A DNA stretch of 8,494 bases from an uncultured Clostridia bacterium (GTDB lineage Bacteria > Bacillota > Clostridia > Oscillospirales > Oscillospiraceae), in contig CALYTU010000066.1 of assembly GCA_945487445.1 (NCBI GenBank), positions 1-8,494 on the forward strand, in the 5' to 3' direction. Within the stretch, counting starts at the first letter, position 1. Each line of letters starts with the position of its first letter. Below the pieces are notes generated by a model. It did not search any database, was not told where the DNA came from, and saw only the letters and a list, made by a program, of their open reading frames with translations. Shown here one piece after another: positions 1-4,830 of the stretch. A program made the translations under genes and the position numbers.

Positions 1-279
1 AGATTGATGGCCTTCTAACACAAAAATGCTCAACTTCTTATTGCAATTTGCGAAGATTTTATATTATCTAATAAATCCATTTTATATCTTTGCAGTCAGA
101 TTCGTGCCATACTTTGTTGCCGTCCTTGCCGGGCGCCTAGCCAGCCTGCATCCTCCGCCTCGTCTGACGCAAATCCGCCTCGCGACAGGCGCCTTTGCTT
201 TGGCGAACGCGCTCCGCTCCCGGGCACGTTCAGGACTTTCACCCAATAGAACGTGCGCTCACCGGGCGCAGCTCTAAAA
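1..279 (-). other. Gene-free segment; possible 5' end of a structured RNA or group II intron
   Basis: No convincing gene is present. The only open stretch on the plus strand (26-277) has no ribosome-binding site and turns into low-complexity Arg/Ala/Leu-rich sequence. Positions 1-95 are AT-rich and 95-279 GC-rich. The GC-rich part can fold. GCACGTTC (224-231) pairs with GAACGTGC (249-256). GCAAA/TTTGC (169-173/194-198) and CGCCT/AGGCG (176-180/187-191) stack around a small internal loop. Read on the minus strand it lies directly after the terminator of the radical SAM gene and contains GGGTGAAAGTCC inside the first hairpin. Similar GGGTGNAAGTCC stretches occur near the 5' end of many bacterial group II introns, and class C introns are known to insert just after terminators. 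This identity is inferred from resemblance only. The rest of any such element would lie to the left of the window. Confidence 0.3.
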
Positions 280-313
280 GTTGACCCCCCGCTCCCAGGA
301 GCGGGGGGTCAAC
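280..313 (-). terminator. Intrinsic terminator of the radical SAM gene
   Basis: A 15-bp perfect GC-rich stem (280-294 with 299-313) closes a 4-nt loop. On the minus strand it begins three bases past the TGA stop of the radical SAM gene and is followed by CTTTTAG, a short U-tract. The position and shape fit a Rho-independent terminator ending the leftward operon. Confidence 0.88.
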
Positions 314-316
314 CGT

Positions 317-1435
317 TCAGCATTCCTCGCGGCCTTCTACAAGGTCGGGGTCGTCAGCCTGCGCATTATGGAGCGTGGAGAGGCCTGCATTGTAGCGTTC
401 AATCGTCATTCGACAGCGCCGCTGGTCTGCGTGACCGGGGTTCTTCGGGTCCTGGCGGCACAGCACGCAGTCATGACAGATGGGCAAAAGCTTGCACGTG
501 TCACATTCCACTGGCTGCGGATAGGCGCGTGCAAGGCGCTTAGTCTCTTCCCAGGCTGCACGGAAGCCGACATCCTGCACGCGGATATCATTGCGGTAAT
601 CGAAGCAGGGGGACATTCGGCCGTCCCAGTGAATGACAAAGGAAGTCGTGCCGGACCCGCAGCGCATTCCCTTGCAGTTGGGATCGTCAGGCAAAATCGC
701 GGGCAGTTCACGGATCGGCTCGTTTTCAAAGATTGTCCTGTTTTCGGCTGCATAGAGCTCCTTCGTTTTGGCTATAATCTCATCCTGGGTAAGGTTGAAA
801 TCATCCATATGCCGCCCGGTATCCTCATTGGGCTCGGAAAGCTCCATGACATAGTTCACGCGGAGTTTCAGGTCTCGCGCAATGCGAACCATCTCCACGA
901 ATTCATCAACATTATAGCGGCTGAGCGTGATAGCGATCACAGTCAGGAATCCTGCATCGCGCAATTTGGTTATATTTTCCACCACACGGGCAAAGGCGCG
1001 ACGTCCTGTGCACCGCTCATAGCCTTCCTCGGACGCACCGTAAAGCGTGATTCGGAAGCCGGCGGGAGGACGACGGCGAAAACGCTCAATATCCGCATCG
1101 GTGAGCGTATAGGCGTTCGTATTGATCGTAACGATCACGCCACGATCCAACAGATGATCGTAGATCTCCCAAAAGTTGGGATGCAGCATACACTCGCCGC
1201 CTGTCAGAACTGTGTAGAGCATCCCGGCCTCTACGGCTTCGTCCGTAATCCGGTTCCATTGCTCTGCAGTCATCTCGCGGCGGTTGCCCATTTGCTCAGG
1301 GGTCAGGTGGACATAGCACATCTTACAGTCCAGCGTGCAGCGAGGCGTCAGCTCATAAAAGGGCGATATGGGGATCTGCATGCTTCTCCATATCTGCTTG
1401 TTTTGATCCGAGAGCAGGTTCGGGTGCTTTTCCAT
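317..1435 (-). CDS. Radical SAM/SPASM domain protein, likely peptide-modifying maturase
   Basis: This 372-aa enzyme carries the radical SAM [4Fe-4S] motif CxxxCxxC at C33, C37 and C40 (CTLDCKMC followed by Tyr) and a TGGE motif at 78-81, which in this superfamily contacts S-adenosylmethionine. The C-terminal third is cysteine-rich (C254, C259, C277, C311, C314, C320, C323, C326, C341), with the CxxC-x5-C-x2-C-x2-C spacing and preceding GxxxSxC-like block of a SPASM domain, which binds auxiliary iron-sulfur clusters. Such enzymes often install thioether, C-C or other crosslinks in ribosomal peptides. The next gene upstream encodes a 58-aa peptide with leader and core character, making it the obvious candidate substrate. 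The ATG at 1435 is preceded by AAGGA with 7-nt spacing. Only about 30 residues precede the first cluster motif, so no RRE (PqqD-like) leader-binding domain is fused. The specific reaction cannot be read from sequence. Anaerobic sulfatase-type maturases share this architecture, but no sulfatase is nearby. Confidence 0.93.
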   Translation of the reverse strand: MEKHPNLLSDQNKQIWRSMQIPISPFYELTPRCTLDCKMCYVHLTPEQMGNRREMTAEQWNRITDEAVEAGMLYTVLTGGECMLHPNFWEIYDHLLDRGVIVTINTNAYTLTDADIERFRRRPPAGFRITLYGASEEGYERCTGRRAFARVVENITKLRDAGFLTVIAITLSRYNVDEFVEMVRIARDLKLRVNYVMELSEPNEDTGRHMDDFNLTQDEIIAKTKELYAAENRTIFENEPIRELPAILPDDPNCKGMRCGSGTTSFVIHWDGRMSPCFDYRNDIRVQDVGFRAAWEETKRLARAYPQPVECDTCKLLPICHDCVLCRQDPKNPGHADQRRCRMTIERYNAGLSTLHNAQADDPDLVEGREEC

Positions 1436-1496
1436 AGGATCATCCTTCTTTTCTGATGGATTTCTGTCTGCCGCAGAGGCGGTGAGACATAGGTCA

Positions 1497-1535
1497 CCGG
1501 GTCCGACCGTACCCGGGGGCAGCGATCGGACCCGG
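1497..1535 (-). promoter_or_regulatory. Intergenic hairpin between peptide and maturase genes
   Basis: A perfect 10-bp GC-rich inverted repeat, CCGGGTCCGA (1497-1506) and TCGGACCCGG (1526-1535), encloses a 19-nt loop containing a second CCCGGG palindrome. It lies between the peptide stop (1547) and the maturase start (1435). On the minus strand it is followed by TGACC and not by a U-run, so it is not a full terminator. Hairpins in this position in peptide operons commonly act as partial terminators or 3' stabilisers that give much more precursor than enzyme; that role is inferred here. A smaller competing hairpin, GGTGA/TCACC (1481-1485/1494-1498), overlaps its end. Confidence 0.6.
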
Positions 1536-1546
1536 CTTTGGGTTAA

Positions 1547-1723
1547 TTACACGCAGTTGTTGAAATTGTAGTTATCTGCCTTGGTGTAGCTGCAGACGCC
1601 GCCGTCGTCACCGACGACAGTGCCGGGCTGGCTCTTCTTGGTGGTGTCAGTGCCGGTGGAAGCAGAGATCACGTCCTTCAGATCGAACTTCTGAATCTCA
1701 ACAATGGGCTTCTCAAACTTCAT
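1547..1723 (-). CDS. Putative RiPP precursor peptide, 58 aa
   Basis: This small gene encodes 58 residues starting MKFEKPIVEIQKFDLKDVIS. Residues 1-20 are charged and hydrophobic with an FDLKDVI pattern, the style of leader seen in many short Clostridia peptides that sit beside radical SAM genes. A Thr/Ser/Lys linker follows (21-37), then GDDGG (38-42) and the segment CSYTKADNYNFNNC (C44 to C57) before a final Val. The only two cysteines thus bracket 12 residues rich in Asn and aromatics, a plausible modified core. The chosen ATG (1723) has AAGGAG 11 nt upstream, a slightly long spacing. The frame stays open farther upstream to 1921, but that part overlaps the upstream gene and lacks coding character. 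The gene lies 82 bp after the secreted-protein gene and 111 bp before the maturase gene, all on the same strand. The leader/core split and cleavage site are not certain. GDDGG before the core might mark the cleavage region. A regulatory or structural small protein remains possible. Confidence 0.75.
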   Translation of the reverse strand: MKFEKPIVEIQKFDLKDVISASTGTDTTKKSQPGTVVGDDGGVCSYTKADNYNFNNCV

Positions 1724-1758
1724 AACTTCAGTTTCTCCTTTCGTAGTTTTATCATTCA

Positions 1759-1772
1759 CCCGCGGATGCGGG
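1759..1772 (-). promoter_or_regulatory. Small hairpin upstream of the peptide gene
   Basis: CCCGC and GCGGG form a 5-bp stem with a 4-nt loop in the 82-bp gap between the secreted-protein stop and the peptide start. A TGATAAAA stretch follows it on the minus strand, but no well-spaced -35 box accompanies it, so a separate promoter for the peptide is not well supported. The peptide may depend on readthrough from the promoter near 3800-3828. Confidence 0.3.
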
Positions 1773-3289
1773 AGAACAAACTTGATGGGAAGGGGGGTGC
1801 AGCGCTCAGTCATTCGCGTTGAAATTTGCTCTGGCTGCGGAATCCACATAAACCAGCATGGCATTGAGCAGCGCGACTTCCTCTGCGGAAGCATCCGCGT
1901 TTTCACGGCAGGCTCGGACATAGCCCTCCACAGACCAGGTCAGGACATTGCCTGTCTCCACGAGCGCACCGGTCAAAAGGCCGGTATAGCGGGTGCATCC
2001 GGGCTCTGTGCAGGTGGGGGCGACAACCGTGCCGGATTCGGGCCATATGTCGGCACCGATACTGGCACCGTGGTTTTGGATGTAATAGACAAGATAGGCG
2101 GCGGTTCCCAGTTCGAGCTCCGCGGTTTGGGTCTCGCTCCCGCCGCCGGAGAAGATGACGTGATCCCATTTGCTGCGGTCCACCGTGATTTTATAATAGG
2201 GATGACCGCCTTTTTCCAGACCGCAGGCAGTCAGCTCCGGGCCGGGGAACGCGGACGTTTCGCCGGACGAAGTGTTGGTGCAGCAGGCATAGGCCCGGTT
2301 GTTGTCATCTTCATCCACAAAGTAGACATCCACAAGATCCTCGTCGGTTTTCAGCCTGTAGATTGCGATTTCTTCCTGCCCGGAGAGGTAGGAGGAAAAG
2401 CGCGACAGAGCATCGTTGTATCTGAGATACCGGGTCTGCGTCTCGCTGATCGGGCAGGAGACGGTTGCCACGCCGAAGGCAATCGACACGGTCCAGTCGA
2501 CAGGGTCCTCGTTCAAACAGATGGAATTGCTTCCGCTTTCCGCAGCGCTCGGCGCAAGATAGCGTCCGTTGTTTCGGAAGGCGAATTTTCCGGCGGGACG
2601 GGCTTCGACTTCAAAGACTATGGCCTGGGAAGCAGTGAGATTTCCGTCCGCAGAGACGGCCTCCACAGCGGAAAGGTAATTCGTGCCGGCGGCCATGGGT
2701 CCGGCGGCACGCGGCGCCGCATCATCAGGCCAGACAAACAGAATTCTGTCGCCGTCACGGATGTAATCGGCCGGGGCATAGACATCGGGCACTGTCTCCG
2801 ACGCTCCGCAGACGGTGCAAACGCCGTCCACAAAGGTATGGGGGGCCATGGGAAGCACCACGGAAGTGGTCACAGCGCCGCAGACCGTGCAGTAAAAGGT
2901 CTCAACGCCGCCGGAGGTACAGGTGGGAACGGGATCCGTTACGCCCTCGCCCTGCGTGCAGGCGACCTGACGGGCGGAGCCGTCCTCCGCACAGATTTCG
3001 ATGTGATACCCGTTATCACCGGCGTTGCCGTCCCAGCTCCAGGTCTTGCCGTCCGAGGGCTCCGCCAGATAGAGCTGAACGCTGTAATAGCCTTCGCCCG
3101 CAGTCTTGTCCGTGTAGCAGGCAAAGCAGGAGTTGGCAGCATTCCACCAGAGCCGGCGGGAAGGGTCGGTGTAGCTGCGGATCACGGTCTCGCCGTCGGC
3201 GTCAAAGGAGACGATCCAGGAGGCCCCGGCGTCCGCCGAGTCAGCCGTATTCAGGCTGTTTCCGGAAAGCCAGCAAAGATAGCTGTCTC

Positions 3290-3297
3290 CATTTCGG
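3290..3297. repeat. Target-site duplication, left copy
   Basis: CATTTCGG immediately left of the inserted element matches the eight bases immediately to its right (3421-3428). A ninth base (C) also matches if the outermost base of the element's right end (3420) is counted as duplication. Both copies encode the same part of the interrupted gene (CGA AAT G on the minus strand), as expected for a duplication made on insertion. Confidence 0.9.
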
Positions 3298-3420
3298 GTA
3301 TCTGTTCAGTATCCTGTCATTTCGAGGCGATTCATCGCCGAGAAATCCGTATTATCTACGCAAAAAGGAACGGATTTCTCACTTCGTTCGAAATGACAGA
3401 TGGGGCTACTGAATAGATAC
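3298..3420. mobile_element. MITE-like element, 123 bp, inserted in the secreted-protein gene
   Basis: The ends are imperfect terminal inverted repeats, GTATCTGTTCAGTA (3298-3311) and the complement of TACTGAATAGATAC (3407-3420), matching at 13 of 14 positions. Inside lie further inverted pairs: TGTCATTTCGA near the left end against TCGAAATGACA near the right, GAGAAATCCG (3340-3349) against CGGATTTCTC (3371-3380), and a small GGCGA/TCGCC hairpin. The whole element can fold into one long imperfect hairpin. It carries no transposase gene and is flanked by an 8-9 bp direct repeat, so it is a non-autonomous element moved by a transposase encoded elsewhere. The family resembles the widespread TGTCATTTCGA...GAAATC repeats of gut Firmicutes. 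Both strands give translations with stops, and it introduces premature termination into the host gene. Confidence 0.9.
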
Positions 3421-3709
3421 CATTTCGGAACGCAAATGTCCCCTGGGCATAACCCGGAACGACCGTCAACCGGAAAGCGCCCGCCGGCACGGCGTCGAAG
3501 GCTTCGCCGATTCCGTACCCGGGACTGGCAGCGGAGATGCCGCCCAGCTCCACACCGGCGCCCTCGCAGACAAGCAATACAACGTCATCCGGCGAGACGG
3601 AAACGGTCTTTTCATAGGTATCCTCCGCGCTCACCCGAGGGGTCAAGCCCGTGAAAAGAGACATGACCATCACAAGCGCAAGAACTGCGCTGCAAACGCG
3701 TCTCGTCAT
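3356..3709 (-). CDS. Truncated 5' fragment of the secreted protein with element-encoded tail
   Basis: As the sequence stands, the intact start of the broken gene still encodes a 117-aa product. It has a signal peptide (1-28), about 69 native residues up to FRNG, then a tail translated from the inserted repeat (IYSVAPSVISNEVRNPFLFA) and a TAG at 3356-3358. The ATG at 3709 is preferred over the GTG at 3751 because the signal peptide begins naturally at MTRR. The ribosome site is weak, with an AGAAG about 9 nt upstream. The product contains only the start of the first repeated module and is unlikely to fold normally. Confidence 0.5.
   Translation of the reverse strand: MTRRVCSAVLALVMVMSLFTGLTPRVSAEDTYEKTVSVSPDDVVLLVCEGAGVELGGISAASPGYGIGEAFDAVPAGAFRLTVVPGYAQGTFAFRNGIYSVAPSVISNEVRNPFLFA
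3421..3428. repeat. Target-site duplication, right copy
   Basis: CATTTCGG adjoining the right terminal inverted repeat is identical to the copy at 3290-3297. Deleting one copy together with the element restores the reading frame of the interrupted gene. Confidence 0.9.
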
Positions 3710-3764
3710 ACTCCACACTTCTTTTTCCAGCCTGAAAGCATGTGCAGACACGCTGTCTTCTCAT

Positions 3765-3778
3765 TGTATACTCATACA
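3765..3778. promoter_or_regulatory. Operator-like inverted repeat in the 5' leader of the leftward operon
   Basis: TGTAT and ATACA half-sites separated by ACTC form a perfect 5-4-5 palindrome, with a further ATACA half-site at 3782-3786. It lies about 15-28 bases downstream of the predicted transcription start of the leftward promoter, where a bound repressor could block transcription. No cognate regulator is identified, and the AT-rich composition makes chance occurrence possible. Confidence 0.3.
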
Positions 3779-3799
3779 CGATACATCTTTTACTAACCC

Positions 3800-3828
3800 A
3801 TTATAGCAGGATTGAACGAAAATTGCAA
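3800..3828 (-). promoter_or_regulatory. Sigma-A type promoter for the leftward operon
   Basis: On the minus strand a TTGCAA -35 box (3823-3828) and a TATAAT -10 box (3800-3805) are separated by 17 nt. TGC just before the -10 box supplies an extended -10 motif. Transcription would start near 3793, giving a leader of about 85 nt before the ATG at 3709. The promoter is near consensus, so the peptide and maturase genes downstream may be transcribed from it even though the first gene is broken. Confidence 0.8.
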
Positions 3829-3894
3829 GAATCTTTTTGTATATGTTCTAAAATTTTTGTACCTATTTCTTCGGCACGTTGTGACAGATTACGA

Positions 3895-3923
3895 TTGCAT
3901 TTCCCGACCGCGCCTGATATAAT
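3895..3923 (+). promoter_or_regulatory. Sigma-A type promoter for yihY-pcrA
   Basis: A TTGCAT -35 box (3895-3900), a 17-nt spacer and a perfect TATAAT -10 box (3918-3923) preceded by TGA (extended -10) predict a start near 3930, about 43 nt before the ATG at 3973. The in-frame ATG at 3922 lies inside the -10 box and so cannot be the translation start from this promoter. The promoter diverges from the leftward one, with about 70 bp between the two -35 boxes. Confidence 0.8.
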
Positions 3924-3972
3924 GAATGATAATACGGTCCGGCCAGCCGGACCCGGGGAGGGAGAACGTCTT

Positions 3973-4806
3973 ATGGTCCGGGGCATCGGTCATTTTCTCG
4001 GCCGCGTTCGGCGGCTGGAGATCCACATCTACGCGGCCTACGCCGCCTATTTCTGGATCCTGGCCATCTTTCCGGCGGTCATGCTGGTGATCAGCATTCT
4101 GCAATACACGACCATCTCCCCCGGCGCGCTGCAGGATCTGCTGGATCGGCTGGTCCCCGCCAGTCTGCAGGCGCTGACCGACTACATGATCGACGAGCTG
4201 TTTGCTGTGGAATCCCCCGCCGTGCTCTCCATCTCGGCGGTGATGGCCCTGTGGATGACGGCAAAGGGCGTCTTGAGTCTGATCCACGGGCTCAACCGGA
4301 TCTATACGGCCCGGGAAACCCGGAGTCCCATTCGGCTGCGGCTGCGCTGCGTGCTGTTCGCGCTCTGCGGCGTGCTGGCCACGGTGGTTCTGCTGGCGCT
4401 GCATCTGGCAAGTCAGGAGCTGATCGCCCTGCTGCTGGCCGACGGCAGTCCCCTGGGAGCGCTCCTTCTGCACCTGTCTCGGCTGAAATACGTGCTGACT
4501 GTGGCGGTTTTGACGGGGTTTTTCACGGTGATGTACACCGTCTTCCCCAACCGTCCGGTCCGCGTCTCGAGTTCTTTGCCGGGCGCGTTTGCCACGGCGG
4601 TGCTATGGGTGATCTTCTCCCAACTCTTTTCGATCTATGTGGATACCTTCGGCAACTACTCCCTCTACTACGGGAGCCTATCCGTCATCGCCATTGCGAT
4701 GCTGTGGCTCTATGTCTGCATCACCCTGTTCTTCTGCGGCGGGATCCTCAACCGGGAGCTCGAGCGGAGAAACACAAAATACAAAACTCATAAGAAACAC
4801 AAATAA
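3973..4806 (+). CDS. YihY/BrkB family inner membrane protein
   Basis: The product is 277 aa, a usual length for the YihY/virulence factor BrkB family, whose molecular function is not settled (the family was once mislabelled as RNase BN). The characteristic N-terminal AAYAAYFWILAIFPAVMLVI (21-40) is followed by about six membrane segments: 26-43, 83-105, 124-154, 172-191, 204-223 and 235-256. Between them are the family-typical TAKGVLSLIHGLNRIY (96-111), the YTVFPNRPVR loop (188-197) and an FGNYSLYYGSL segment (226-236) before the last helix. The C-terminus is a short basic cytoplasmic tail. The ATG at 3973 is chosen because GGGAG lies 8 nt upstream and the earlier in-frame ATG overlaps the promoter's -10 box. 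The pcrA gene follows after 24 bp, so the two are probably cotranscribed. That arrangement does not by itself imply a DNA repair role. Confidence 0.93.
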   Translation: MVRGIGHFLGRVRRLEIHIYAAYAAYFWILAIFPAVMLVISILQYTTISPGALQDLLDRLVPASLQALTDYMIDELFAVESPAVLSISAVMALWMTAKGVLSLIHGLNRIYTARETRSPIRLRLRCVLFALCGVLATVVLLALHLASQELIALLLADGSPLGALLLHLSRLKYVLTVAVLTGFFTVMYTVFPNRPVRVSSSLPGAFATAVLWVIFSQLFSIYVDTFGNYSLYYGSLSVIAIAMLWLYVCITLFFCGGILNRELERRNTKYKTHKKHK

Positions 4807-4830
4807 TTACTATTTATTAAGGAAACCGTT

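Larger units (their letters stand above)
1806..3709 (-). pseudogene. Secreted modular protein gene split by a MITE insertion
   Basis: Reconstructed without the inserted element and one target duplicate, this gene encodes 590 aa. Residues 1-28 form a Sec signal peptide (basic start, hydrophobic core, cleavage near VSA|ED). A module of about 135 residues occurs twice (about 36-171 and 273-409). Each copy starts with a DDVVLLV/GDRILFV strand, then has FAFRN-G-YL, an SW or DW pair, RxLxxN and a terminal VQLY/IAIY strand. Between them lies a Cys-pair linker (C220, C230, C233, C254, C257) of the TCTVCG...DGVCTVCG type common in Clostridia surface proteins. Residues 417-490 resemble a CBM26-like starch-binding module (PGPELT, VIFSGGGSETQT). 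The tail LLNAMLVYVDSAARANFN resembles a recurrent clostridial extracellular motif. No catalytic domain or sortase signal is seen. The 123-bp element at 3298-3420 plus duplication adds 131 bp, so the 5' part stops at 3356 and the 3' part is out of frame. The function is unknown; carbohydrate or cell-surface binding is a guess. Confidence 0.85.

Noticed and set aside
26..277. Plus-strand open frame of 83 codons at the left edge
   Set aside because: No ribosome-binding site, changes from AT-rich hydrophobic to Arg-rich low-complexity sequence, and overlaps strong hairpins; more consistent with non-coding DNA.
281..1456. Long plus-strand open frame opposite the radical SAM gene
   Set aside because: It mirrors the GC-biased codons of the real minus-strand gene, begins within the terminator hairpin and shows no domain pattern.
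1547..1921. Longer 124-aa version of the small peptide
   Set aside because: The extra N-terminal part overlaps the upstream gene in another frame and has no ribosome site; the ATG at 1723 has a proper AAGGAG upstream and a leader-like start.
1806..3185. 459-aa protein starting inside the secreted gene
   Set aside because: The apparent start is a GTG (Val132 of the repaired protein) with no ribosome site or signal peptide; it is the 3' fragment of the broken gene, not an independent gene.
1704..3416. 570-codon plus-strand open frame opposite the secreted-protein gene
   Set aside because: Glycine/arginine-rich antisense shadow; the opposite strand shows a signal peptide, repeated modules and a promoter.
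3922..3972. Upstream in-frame ATG adding 17 residues to the YihY protein
   Set aside because: The ATG sits in the TATAAT box of the promoter, so it would not be on the mRNA; the ATG at 3973 has a strong ribosome site.
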